From contig JAQUNE010000022.1 of assembly GCA_028717765.1 (NCBI GenBank), forward strand, positions 1 to 13,324: a stretch of 13,324 bases of DNA, read 5' to 3'. The position numbers and the translations under genes were made by a program. This DNA comes from Candidatus Omnitrophota bacterium. Lineage in GTDB: Bacteria; Omnitrophota; Koll11; Gygaellales; Profunditerraquicolaceae. The notes under the pieces are model-generated. The model did no database searches. It worked only from the letters and a program-made list of their open reading frames with translations, and had not been told where the DNA came from. Below are positions 6,664-13,324 of this stretch, piece after piece; within the stretch, counting starts at the first letter, position 1, and the number at the start of each line of letters is the position of its first letter.

Positions 6664-7579
6664 TTTAGTGATTATTGGCGCAGGTCCTGCTGGTTTGACT
6701 GCCGGTCTTTACGCCGGTAGGTTCAGGCTCAAGGCGTTGATCTTGGAAAAGATGAGTGTCGGAGGGCAGATCATTCTTTCTTCTACGATTGAAAATTTTC
6801 CCGGATTCCCCGGGGAAATCGCGACATATGAATTAATCGAGAAAATTTCTCAGCAAGTAAAGCAAGTAGATGTGAGTATTGAAAATTCAGAGGTCCTGGA
6901 GATTATTCCTAGCAAACAACTGCCGGAGCCTATTTATAATATTAAATCGAGCCTGGGCGATTATCAGGCAAGAAGCATAATTATCGCTAGCGGCGCACAA
7001 TCGAAAAGGCTGGGCGTTGAAGGTGAAGAAAAACTAATTGGCCGGGGAGTTTCTTATTGCGGCACGTGCGACGGCCCACTCTTCAAGAATAAGGAGATTA
7101 TTGTTGTCGGCGGAGGAGACCGGGCAATAGAAGAAGCACTTTTTTTATCTGGCTACGCCAGAAAAGTAACTGTGGTGCACCGGCGCCAGCAATTACGCGC
7201 CTCTAAAATATTAGAAGAAAAAGCTAGGTTAAATCCGAAGATCAACTTTGTTTTAGATTCTGTGATCGAAAAAATTACCGGAACTGACAGGGTTAATGGT
7301 GTACAGATAAAAAACGTGGCAAGTGGGGCATTAAATACGCTTTCCTGCGAAGGGATTTTTATTTTTGTGGGAATTATCCCCAATACAAATTTTTTGAGAA
7401 ATCTTTTGCAAATTGACGATTCTGGATTTATAATTACTAACCAAAATTTGGAAACCTCTCTTCCGGGGATTTTTGCCTCTGGGGACTGCTTGAAAAAAAG
7501 TTTATACCAGGTTGTAAATGCCTGTGGAGAGGGTGCCGTGGCAGCAGATGCCGTACATAAATACTTATTAAACCGATGA
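6650..7579 (+). CDS. trxB: Thioredoxin-disulfide reductase
   Basis: This FAD flavoenzyme passes electrons from NADPH to thioredoxin. The 309 residues have the standard two-domain order: FAD motif GAGPAGLTAGLYAGR at 10-24, redox-active C137-GT-C140 in the YCGTCDGP segment, pyridine-nucleotide motif VVGGGDRAIEEA at 152-163, the NADPH-phosphate motif HRRQQLR at 177-183, and the C-terminal FAD motif GIFASGDC near 275. CGTC replaces the common CATC, a frequent variant. In the GGGDSAxEEA signature, Ser is replaced by Arg158, which is unusual as far as I recall. AGAGG at about 6639-6643 precedes the ATG, and the gene overlaps lipA by 14 bases. It pairs functionally with trxA at the head of the operon. 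Confidence 0.95.
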   Translation: MAVYDLVIIGAGPAGLTAGLYAGRFRLKALILEKMSVGGQIILSSTIENFPGFPGEIATYELIEKISQQVKQVDVSIENSEVLEIIPSKQLPEPIYNIKSSLGDYQARSIIIASGAQSKRLGVEGEEKLIGRGVSYCGTCDGPLFKNKEIIVVGGGDRAIEEALFLSGYARKVTVVHRRQQLRASKILEEKARLNPKINFVLDSVIEKITGTDRVNGVQIKNVASGALNTLSCEGIFIFVGIIPNTNFLRNLLQIDDSGFIITNQNLETSLPGIFASGDCLKKSLYQVVNACGEGAVAADAVHKYLLNR

Positions 7580-9342
7580 CAAAATTTCCTACGCATAATA
7601 AAAAATTAACCGATTGGGTGAATAAAATGGCCAGGCTCTGTGGCCCGGATGAAATTATCTGGATCGACGGTTCGCTCGCCCAGAAAAAGCAATTAGAAGA
7701 AGAGGCAATCGCTGCGGGGGAACTTATTCCTTTAAACCAGGAGAAACTTCCAGGTTGTTTCTTGCACCGCACGGCTGTTGATGATGTTGCGCGTACGGAG
7801 CACCTTACTTTTATCTGCACAAAGAAAAAGCAGGATGCTGGCCCGACCAACAATTGGATGTCTCCGCAGGCAGCCTATGCGAAAGCAAAAAAATATTTTA
7901 AAGGGGCGATGCGCGGAAGAAATATGTACGTAATTCCTTTTTCCATGGGCCCGGTTGGTTCGACCTTTAGTAAGATCGGGGTAGAGTTAACTGATTCGCG
8001 CTACGTAGTTTTAAATATGATGATTATGACCAGGGTAGGCGAAAAGGTCTTAAGGCAGCTAGAGATCGAAGATGGTTTTACCAAATGCCTGCACTCAAAA
8101 GCTGATCTGGATATTAATAAGAGGCTGATTCTGCATTTTCCGGAAGATAATACTATTTGGAGCGTTGGTTCCGGATACGGCGGGAATGTTTTATTAGGAA
8201 AGAAATGCCTGTCTTTGCGTATTGCCAGTTTTATCGCGCATAAAGAGCATTGGTTTGCCGAACATATGCTGATTATGGGCATCGAAAAGCCTAGCGGTCA
8301 GGTGCAATATCTGGCGGCGGCATTTCCCAGTGCCTGCGGAAAAACAAATTTAGCGATGTTGGTTCCTCCTGAAGGGCTAAAAGTAAAGGGTTACCGGATC
8401 TGGACCGTGGGAGACGATATCTCTTGGATGCGCATTGATTCTGACGGTTCACTCTGGGCGATTAATCCGGAAACCGGATTTTTTGGCGTTGCGCCAGGCA
8501 CTAATTCCAAGACCAACCCCAACATGGTCACAACGATCAAAAAGAATACAATTTATACGAATGTTTTGTTAAAACCCGATGGCACGGTCTGGTGGGAGGG
8601 TGCTGATGGAGAAGTGCCTGCAAGCGGAATTGATTGGCAAGGCCGGCCCTGGAAACCGGGAACAGTTTTAGGTGCTCATCCAAATAGCCGCTTTACCGCG
8701 CCAATAGTAAATTCTCCTTCTGCATCTTTTCGTCTTGAGCAGCATCATGGTGTGCCGATTTCCGCGATTATTTTTGGCGGCAAGAGAGCACACTTGGCCC
8801 CATTAGTTTACGAAGCTTTTAACTGGCAGCACGGAGTTTTTATCGGCGCGACTATGGGTTCTGAATTAACTGCGGCACAGGTAGGAAAACTTGGAGTAGT
8901 GCGCAGGGATCCGATGGCAATGATTCCTTTCTGTGGCTATAACATGGCAGAGTATTTTCAGCATTGGTTAAATATGGGCAGGAAGATGGCTAAGGCCCCG
9001 AAGATTTTTTCTGTAAACTGGTTCCGGCTTGATAAAAACGGTAAATTTCTCTGGCCGGGATTTGGCGAAAATTTACGCGTTTTAGAATGGATCCTTGACC
9101 GCTGTGACAATAAGATCGGGGCAATGGAAACGCCAATCGGTTATTTACCGAATCTTAATGATATTGATTTAACCGGGATAAAGTTATCTGAGGGTGCCTT
9201 GGAAAAACTTTTAGAAATTAATAAAGACGCTTGGATGGAGGAGCTCAGAGGAATAAAAACCTTCTTTCAACAGTTTAAGAATGATCTTTCTAAAGAATTG
9301 TGGGATGAATATCAGCAGCTTCTTACGCGCCTAAAAATATAA
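7576..9342 (+). CDS. pckG: Phosphoenolpyruvate carboxykinase (GTP)
   Basis: The enzyme interconverts oxaloacetate plus GTP with PEP, CO2 and GDP, for gluconeogenesis or, in anaerobes, sometimes anaplerotic CO2 fixation. The 588 residues match the GTP class (about 600), not the ATP class. Visible signatures include VARTE at 71-75 (substrate Arg), FSMGPVGS at 122-129, [13 protein letters not shown] at 198-210 (Y201 and the metal-ligand lysine region), the P-loop [12 protein letters not shown] at 250-261 with the hyperreactive cysteine C254, the metal site GDDISWM at 279-285, [13 protein letters not shown] at 297-309, and FLWPGFGEN near 493-501. The start overlaps trxB by four bases (ATGA). purC follows after a single base. 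Alignment over the whole length looks normal, with no truncation. Confidence 0.97.
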   Translation: MTKFPTHNKKLTDWVNKMARLCGPDEIIWIDGSLAQKKQLEEEAIAAGELIPLNQEKLPGCFLHRTAVDDVARTEHLTFICTKKKQDAGPTNNWMSPQAAYAKAKKYFKGAMRGRNMYVIPFSMGPVGSTFSKIGVELTDSRYVVLNMMIMTRVGEKVLRQLEIEDGFTKCLHSKADLDINKRLILHFPEDNTIWSVGSGYGGNVLLGKKCLSLRIASFIAHKEHWFAEHMLIMGIEKPSGQVQYLAAAFPSACGKTNLAMLVPPEGLKVKGYRIWTVGDDISWMRIDSDGSLWAINPETGFFGVAPGTNSKTNPNMVTTIKKNTIYTNVLLKPDGTVWWEGADGEVPASGIDWQGRPWKPGTVLGAHPNSRFTAPIVNSPSASFRLEQHHGVPISAIIFGGKRAHLAPLVYEAFNWQHGVFIGATMGSELTAAQVGKLGVVRRDPMAMIPFCGYNMAEYFQHWLNMGRKMAKAPKIFSVNWFRLDKNGKFLWPGFGENLRVLEWILDRCDNKIGAMETPIGYLPNLNDIDLTGIKLSEGALEKLLEINKDAWMEELRGIKTFFQQFKNDLSKELWDEYQQLLTRLKI

Positions 9343-9343
9343 A

Positions 9344-10243
9344 ATGGACAAAGATGTTTTACTCAATACTAATTTCGGCGGGCTTAAGCTTTATAAACGT
9401 GGTAAGGTTCGGGATGTTTATGACTTAGGCAATGATCTGCTCATAGTTTCTACTGATAGAATTTCCTGTTTTGATGTGGTTTTGTCCTGCGGCATACCTA
9501 ACAAGGGGCAGGTGCTTACTGCCTTATCCTGTTTTTGGTTTGATTTCCTGAAAAAGATTATCGCCAACCATCTGATCACTGCTGACGTCGAGAAATTTCC
9601 CCAAGAAGTAAAAAAATTTAAAGACCAGTTATTGGGGCGTTCAATGCTGGTAAAAAAAACTAAACCGCTTGCCGTAGAATGTATTGTTAGGGGGTATCTT
9701 TCCGGATCGGGATGGAAAGAATACCAGCAGAAACAGTCTGTCTCCGGAGTGAAGCTGCCAGCGGGGTTAGTTGAATCAGCTCAATTACCGGAGATTATTT
9801 TTACGCCGTCTACAAAAGCAGATGCCGGGCATGATATTAATGTCAATCAGCAGTATGTTGAGAATTTAATTGGTAAAGAGGCAACAGAGATAGTAAAAAA
9901 ATCCAGTATTGAGGTTTACCGCAAGGCAAGCGAATATGCCCGTGAGCACGGGATTATCATTGCTGATACTAAGTTTGAATTCGGGATATATAACCAGCAG
10001 GTAATTCTTATTGATGAGGCGCTTACTCCGGATTCATCGCGTTTCTGGCCTGCCGAACAATATCAACCTGGCAAAGCACAACCAAGTTTTGATAAGCAAT
10101 TTGTCCGGGATTACCTGGAAGGATTAGATTGGGATAAAAAACCCCCCGCACCGAAATTACCCGCAGAGATTATCGAAAAAACCCGTGCAAAGTACCTGGA
10201 AGCATATAAGAAGCTTACCGGAAAAGAGCTCGCATGGCAATAA
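9344..10243 (+). CDS. purC: Phosphoribosylaminoimidazole-succinocarboxamide synthase (SAICAR synthase)
   Basis: PurC joins CAIR with aspartate using ATP to form SAICAR in purine synthesis. The 299 residues correspond to the longer, yeast-like class rather than the roughly 235-residue short bacterial form. Motifs are the glycine-rich GKVRDVYDL at 20-28, STDRISCFD at 36-44, [17 protein letters not shown] at 111-127, IADTKFEFG at 206-214 and [13 protein letters not shown] at 223-235. The C-terminal extension after about residue 240 ([13 protein letters not shown]) is typical of the long class. It is the only purine gene in the window, so it sits outside any pur cluster visible here. It starts one base after pckG with no clear ribosome site and overlaps the next gene by 10 bases. 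Confidence 0.97.
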   Translation: MDKDVLLNTNFGGLKLYKRGKVRDVYDLGNDLLIVSTDRISCFDVVLSCGIPNKGQVLTALSCFWFDFLKKIIANHLITADVEKFPQEVKKFKDQLLGRSMLVKKTKPLAVECIVRGYLSGSGWKEYQQKQSVSGVKLPAGLVESAQLPEIIFTPSTKADAGHDINVNQQYVENLIGKEATEIVKKSSIEVYRKASEYAREHGIIIADTKFEFGIYNQQVILIDEALTPDSSRFWPAEQYQPGKAQPSFDKQFVRDYLEGLDWDKKPPAPKLPAEIIEKTRAKYLEAYKKLTGKELAWQ

Positions 10244-11217
10244 TTAAGAAGATAATTTCAATTTTTTTACGTATTTCCATCAGTATTATTCTGCTGATTT
10301 TTTTGTTTAGGCAAGTAGATGAAAAATCATTATTTACCGTAATTAAGAACGCAAATAAGCCGTTGTTATTCTTAGCTTGCTGTGTATTTTTCTTAAGTTA
10401 CCTTTTTTGCCTTTTGCGCTGGCAAATGCTTTTAAAAGCCGCGGATATTCATTTGCCCTTAAAGCGTATTATTATTTCTTTTTCCGGAGGGATATTCTTT
10501 AACCTTTTTCTTCCCTCGACTATTGGCGGAGATTTTATGCGCACCATTGACCTGGCAACACATACCAAGAAACCTAAAGAAGTGGTGGCTACTGTGTTTT
10601 TAGACAGGTTAAGCGGTTATGTTGGCCTGGTGATTTTAGCGCTAGTGGCGCTTTGTTTTGGCTGGAAACTTATCGAGGATAAGGTGATCTTATTATCTGT
10701 AACGGTCATCACAGGCCTGTTAATCGTGATTTTAATGGTTTTATTCAACAACTTTTTATTCAGAAAGATCAACCGTTTTATGGGTAAGTCAGGAGCAGGT
10801 AAAATCAGGGAGGCGCTAAAGAATGTACATCATGAGATACATATTTTTCGCCATCAAAAAAAGGTACTGCTTAAGAACATTTTTTTATCCCTTCTTGTCC
10901 AGATAGTTTCTCCGGTAAGTTTTTATTTTATAGCACTTTCTTTAGGAGTGAGAATAGAATTTCTTTATTTTTTGATATTTTTGCCGATTATCGGCGCGAT
11001 TACGCTTTTACCGATCTCTATCGGCGGCCTGGGTTTAAGGGATGCCTCAACAATTTATTTCTTTGCCAAGGTCGGGATGACTAAAGATTTTGCTTTTGCA
11101 ATGTCATTAATTTCTTTCTCTTTCATTGTATTCTATGGGGCAATCGGAGGGTTGATTTATGTCTTTACAGTACGTCATCGACGGATACAATCTCTTAAAT
11201 CACCAGCTGCTATCTAA
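10234..11217 (+). CDS. YbhN/UPF0104-type (LPG_synthase_TM) integral membrane protein
   Basis: This 327-residue polytopic membrane protein has about 7-8 hydrophobic helices, among them roughly 6-25, 43-62, 80-100, 125-145, 150-172, 215-238, 243-262 and 290-312. Family landmarks are [13 protein letters not shown] at 88-100, LDRLSG at 123-128 and the late [13 protein letters not shown] at 258-270. The family comprises the transmembrane half of lysylphosphatidylglycerol synthase and stand-alone YbhN-like proteins, several of which are proposed or shown to move lipids across membranes. The soluble aminoacyl-transferase half of MprF is absent, so lysyl-lipid synthesis is unlikely. It overlaps purC by 10 bases. 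Its last 19 codons and stop overlap the next gene by 59 bases. The basic tail ([11 protein letters not shown]) is presumably cytoplasmic. The substrate is unknown. Confidence 0.88.
   Translation: MAIIKKIISIFLRISISIILLIFLFRQVDEKSLFTVIKNANKPLLFLACCVFFLSYLFCLLRWQMLLKAADIHLPLKRIIISFSGGIFFNLFLPSTIGGDFMRTIDLATHTKKPKEVVATVFLDRLSGYVGLVILALVALCFGWKLIEDKVILLSVTVITGLLIVILMVLFNNFLFRKINRFMGKSGAGKIREALKNVHHEIHIFRHQKKVLLKNIFLSLLVQIVSPVSFYFIALSLGVRIEFLYFLIFLPIIGAITLLPISIGGLGLRDASTIYFFAKVGMTKDFAFAMSLISFSFIVFYGAIGGLIYVFTVRHRRIQSLKSPAAI
11146..11150 (+). promoter_or_regulatory. Shine-Dalgarno site of the NYN-domain gene inside the membrane-protein gene
   Basis: GGAGG is placed eight bases before ATG at 11159. 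It decides the start of the NYN gene well inside the 3' end of the YbhN-like gene, because the VIDGYN motif that must be kept begins only six residues after this ATG. Confidence 0.8.
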
Positions 11218-11629
11218 AACCCGCAAAAATAATACCAGCGATCCCGCAAAGATTATCCTTTCTTTTATCCAAGAAAAAAGACTTACCGGAAGCCGCAAAA
11301 ATGGGATTATCCTGGTTTTTGACGGATATCCGAAAACAGGCAGCTTTGAAGCGAAGGATCCAGGAATAACTCTTTTATTCTCGCGCGGTGTTTCTGCGGA
11401 TGAGAAGATAAAAAAGATCGTGGAAGGATCAGCTAACCGGAAAATTTTAGTTGTGGTTTCTGATGATAAAGAGATACAATTTCTTGTCAAATCACTGGGT
11501 GCGCGGGTATTGGCTATCGCAGATTTTGTGGGTTTGGAAGATCAGGAAAAAGAGCCGGCCAGGACAGAGTTAAGTTACAGCCAGATGCATAAGATTAATC
11601 AGGAGTTAAGTAAATTATGGCTGAAGTGA
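11159..11629 (+). CDS. NYN-domain (YacP/Rae1-like) putative endoribonuclease
   Basis: This 156-residue protein has the hallmarks of the YacP branch of NYN (PIN-like) nucleases: VIDGYNLL at 6-13 with D8, LVFDGY at 52-57 with D55, SADEKIKKIV at 79-88 with D81, and VVSDDKEIQFLVKSLGA at about 99-115 with D102 and D103. The four acidic clusters form the metal-binding catalytic site in this fold. The Bacillus member, Rae1, cuts mRNA in association with ribosomes; whether this one acts the same way is inference. The start lies 59 bases inside the upstream membrane-protein gene behind an excellent ribosome site. The stop overlaps the MBL-fold gene by 13 bases. A linked MBL-fold protein raises the possibility of a shared nucleic-acid-processing role. 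Confidence 0.85.
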   Translation: MSLQYVIDGYNLLNHQLLSKTRKNNTSDPAKIILSFIQEKRLTGSRKNGIILVFDGYPKTGSFEAKDPGITLLFSRGVSADEKIKKIVEGSANRKILVVVSDDKEIQFLVKSLGARVLAIADFVGLEDQEKEPARTELSYSQMHKINQELSKLWLK

Positions 11630-12393
11630 AGAAGGGGGATTTTATCAAGTTTCTGGGAACTGCGGGAGCGCGCTTTGTGATGATAAAACAATTACGTGCT
11701 TCGGGTGGAATCTGGGTTTCTTTTGAAGGCGCAAATATTCTGATTGATCCCGGACCGGGAAGTATTGTGCGCTGTGCGGCAAGCAGGCCAAAGTTAGACC
11801 CTGGTTTATTAGACGCGATTATCCTGACACACCGTCATTTGGATCATTCGGGAGATATTAATGTAATGATTGAAGCGATGACTGCAGGAGGTTTTAAAAA
11901 AAGAGGAGTTGTTTTCTGTCCGAAGGATGCCATAAAAGAAGACACGGTGATTTTAAAACATACGAAGAATTTTCCGGAAAAAATCGAAATCCTCCGGGCT
12001 AAAAGTACCTATAAAGTCGGTAAATTTAAATTTCTCACTTCGATGCGGCATATTCATCCGGTAGAAACCTTTGGCCTGAAATTTAAGATCAAAAAAACTA
12101 GCGTAGGGTTACTTACGGACACAAAATATTTTAAAGGATTGGCTCAATTTTACCGTACGGATATTTTAATTATTGCGGTAGTATTTTTAGAGCCAAGGCC
12201 GGAAATCGATCATTTGAGCCTTATCGAGGCAGAGGAAATTATCCGGCAGGTAAAACCTAAAAAAACAATTCTTACCCATTTTGGCATGACGATGTTGTCA
12301 GCAAAACCGCACCTTCAGGCGCAAAAATTAAGTGAAAGACTGGGCAGAGAAGTCGTGGCTGCTTATGACGGAATGACTGTAGATTTTTCTTGA
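11617..12393 (+). CDS. MBL-fold metallo-hydrolase
   Basis: This 258-residue cytoplasmic metallo-beta-lactamase-fold protein has the zinc motif THRHLDH at 71-77 (H72, H74, D76, H77). Further likely ligands are H147 in RHIHPVE, D168 in LLTDTKYF and H221 in LTHFGMT. The opening FLGTAGARFVMIKQLRASGGIWV (about 12-34) and ILIDPGPG at 41-48 resemble the RNase Z/PhnP-like group that acts on phosphodiester bonds, but the substrate cannot be fixed from sequence. AGGAG at 11601-11605 lies 11 bases before the ATG, slightly far. The gene overlaps the NYN gene by 13 bases and is the last of the long run. Its TGA stop (12391-12393) lies inside the -35 box of the next gene's promoter, and no terminator hairpin is seen between them. 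Confidence 0.9.
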   Translation: MAEVKKGDFIKFLGTAGARFVMIKQLRASGGIWVSFEGANILIDPGPGSIVRCAASRPKLDPGLLDAIILTHRHLDHSGDINVMIEAMTAGGFKKRGVVFCPKDAIKEDTVILKHTKNFPEKIEILRAKSTYKVGKFKFLTSMRHIHPVETFGLKFKIKKTSVGLLTDTKYFKGLAQFYRTDILIIAVVFLEPRPEIDHLSLIEAEEIIRQVKPKKTILTHFGMTMLSAKPHLQAQKLSERLGREVVAAYDGMTVDFS

Positions 12394-12418
12394 CATAACT
12401 TCGTGCCCGTGATACAGT
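12390..12418 (+). promoter_or_regulatory. Sigma70-type promoter of the TM-helix gene
   Basis: A consensus -35 TTGACA at 12390-12395 is followed, after exactly 17 bases, by TACAGT at 12413-12418 (four of six matches to TATAAT). The -35 contains the stop codon of the upstream MBL-fold gene. Transcription would begin near 12425, leaving a leader of about 37 bases that carries the perfect ribosome site. This is the clearest promoter in the window. Confidence 0.7.
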
Positions 12419-12446
12419 TATAAAAAGTGAAACAGCAAACCAACCA

Positions 12447-12456
12447 TAAGGAGGTG
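12447..12456 (+). promoter_or_regulatory. Perfect extended Shine-Dalgarno sequence
   Basis: TAAGGAGGTG is complementary over all ten bases to the conserved 3' end of bacterial 16S rRNA. It ends five bases before the ATG at 12462, with a further GGAGG just after it (12456-12460). No other gene in the window has a comparable site, so strong translation is expected. Confidence 0.85.
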
Positions 12457-12461
12457 GAGGA

Positions 12462-13139
12462 ATGAGTAATTGGCAAGGCATACTCGTAGAGCCGGCCAAA
12501 CTGATTCTGGCTCAGGTCGGGCAGTTTGTGATCAACATTATTTTGGTGATAATCATCCTCATCATCGGCTGGATTATTTCAAAGCTGATCAGAACGTTGG
12601 CGATCAAATTGTTGAGGGCGATTAAAATTGATGAAATTTCCGACCGTATTGAGTTGGACAGTATGTTGGCAAAAGGTGGAATTCAATACTCACTTTCAGA
12701 ATTGATTGGTGCAGTGGTTTATTGGCTGTCGCTTTTGGTGACTTTTGTAGTGGCAATTAACGCTGTAGGATTAACTATCGCCGCGGATCTTTTAAACAGG
12801 ATTGTACTCTATATACCTAATGTGATTGCCGCGATATTTATCCTGATAGCCGGTATGTTTGTGGCAACGGTTTTGAGGAATATCGTCAAAGCTGCGGCAA
12901 ATAACACTGGGTTATCGCAGGCTAATCTTTTAGGAAAAATCGTAGAAATCGTGATTATGGTCTTTGCCATCGCCATCGCCCTGGAACAGCTTAATATCGG
13001 TGCAAAAATTATTGAGTTGACCATTAGCATTATCCTAGGAGCCTTTGGTTTAGGTTTTGCTCTGGCATTTGGGCTTGGCTGTAAAGATATCGTTGCGAAA
13101 TCCGTAGGGGAATTTCTGGATAAGATTAAGAGAAAATAA
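12462..13139 (+). CDS. Small integral membrane protein with conserved TM-helix repeats, MscS-like pore helix
   Basis: This 225-residue protein has five hydrophobic helices at about 22-42, 80-103, 115-135, 157-176 and 183-207. The two-fold pattern (hydrophobic helix followed by VLRNIV/LIRTLA-type basic amphipathic segments) fits the 'conserved TM helix' repeat found in CmpX and related MscS-superfamily proteins. The last helix, ILGAFGLGFALAFGLG at about 191-206, is Gly/Ala-rich like the pore-lining TM3 of MscS. The protein then ends within about 19 residues (KDIVAKSVGEFLDKIKRK), so the cytoplasmic beta-domain and vestibule of MscS are missing. A role in ion or osmotic stress conductance is inference. 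The gene is a monocistron: it has its own promoter, a perfect ribosome site and a strong terminator, in contrast to the coupled genes before it. Confidence 0.85.
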   Translation: MSNWQGILVEPAKLILAQVGQFVINIILVIIILIIGWIISKLIRTLAIKLLRAIKIDEISDRIELDSMLAKGGIQYSLSELIGAVVYWLSLLVTFVVAINAVGLTIAADLLNRIVLYIPNVIAAIFILIAGMFVATVLRNIVKAAANNTGLSQANLLGKIVEIVIMVFAIAIALEQLNIGAKIIELTISIILGAFGLGFALAFGLGCKDIVAKSVGEFLDKIKRK

Positions 13140-13164
13140 CGTGTTTTAGATAAGTTTTTCCTTG

Positions 13165-13203
13165 CCCCGCACCATCTTAAAGATGGTGCGGGGTTTTTCG
13201 TTT
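13165..13203 (+). terminator. Strong rho-independent terminator
   Basis: A 13-base-pair perfect stem (13165-13177 with 13181-13193, starting CCCCGCACC) closes a three-base loop and is followed by TTTTTCGTTT (13194-13203). It lies 25 bases after the TM-helix gene stop and separates it from the methyltransferase gene. The remaining bases up to 13225 show no clear promoter. Confidence 0.93.
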
Positions 13204-13225
13204 CAGATGAAAGGTAATCTTAATA

Positions 13226-13324
13226 ATGCATACAATAAAAGATAATCTTCAGGTATGGAATAATAACTACGATTGGAAAGAGCGCGGTGATGAATGGTCA
13301 GCAGATTGGGGTGGAGTAGATATG
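13226..13324 (+). CDS. Probable class I SAM-dependent methyltransferase, N-terminal fragment cut by window end
   Basis: An open frame of 33 codons runs off the end of the window. It begins with ATG about ten bases after AAAGGT (13210-13215). The peptide NNYDWKERGDEWSADWGG at about 13-30 resembles the N-terminal W-rich motif I associate with class I methyltransferases found in glycan and natural-product loci, which lies before the SAM-binding domain. The SAM-binding glycine motif itself is beyond the window, so the assignment rests on this segment only. The gene begins a new unit after the strong terminator. I could not identify its promoter. Confidence 0.55.
   Translation, partial: MHTIKDNLQVWNNNYDWKERGDEWSADWGGVDM

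Noticed and set aside
7153..7853. Two overlapping minus-strand open frames (147 and 138 codons) opposite trxB and pckG
   Set aside because: Both are antisense to strongly supported enzymes, overlap each other in different frames, and show no family motif or ribosome site.
12419..12424. TATAAA as the -10 box for the TM-helix gene
   Set aside because: It would lie 23 bases from TTGACA, far beyond a workable spacer. TACAGT at a 17-base spacing fits better.
13140..13225. A promoter for the methyltransferase gene after the terminator
   Set aside because: No convincing -35/-10 pair was found in the short AT-rich stretch after the hairpin.

Overview
The window is a densely packed bacterial chromosome segment of moderate-to-low GC. 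Every gene I can support lies on the + strand. The gene content suggests a free-living or fermentative anaerobe: acetate kinase pathway, GTP-type PEP carboxykinase, thioredoxin system and purine synthesis. The compact enzymes, the stand-alone BioD/DRTGG protein next to pta and the Cys-rich DUF6485-like protein remind me of uncultivated lineages such as Omnitrophota (OP3). That placement is inference from gene style, not something the sequence proves. I saw no mobile element, CRISPR array, tRNA or rRNA.

Layout. (1) 10-1323 encodes a membrane-anchored protein with about 11 TPR repeats. (2) An 83-base gap holds a plausible promoter. (3) 1407-12393 is one very tight run of 13 genes: trxA, a BioD-like/DRTGG protein, pta, ackA, panD, def, a DUF6485-like Cys-rich protein, lipA, trxB, pckG, purC, a YbhN/UPF0104 membrane protein, a NYN-domain protein and an MBL-fold hydrolase (14 if the DUF6485-like gene is counted separately). 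Neighbours are 0-2 bases apart or overlap by 1 to 59 bases, so the run is probably one transcription unit with translational coupling. (4) 12462-13139 encodes a small MscS-like/TM-helix membrane protein. It has its own sigma70-type promoter, a perfect Shine-Dalgarno sequence and a strong intrinsic terminator at 13165-13203, so it is an isolated monocistron. (5) 13226-13324 is the start of a probable class I SAM methyltransferase, cut by the window end.

How the genes could work together. Pta and AckA convert acetyl-CoA to acetate with ATP formation, and the BioD/DRTGG protein looks like the detached regulatory half of a long Pta. PckG links oxaloacetate and PEP. LipA supplies lipoyl cofactor to acetyl-CoA-forming or glycine-cleavage complexes. 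TrxA and TrxB form a complete NADPH-dependent thiol reduction pair. PanD leads towards pantothenate and CoA, and PurC belongs to purine synthesis. Def, the NYN protein and possibly the MBL protein belong to protein or RNA processing.

No dramatic new system is obvious. The best leads are the split and compacted Pta-AckA module, the Cys-rich protein translationally coupled to lipA, the 59-base overlap between the YbhN-like and NYN genes, and the strongly expressed pore-helix protein that lacks the MscS beta domain.
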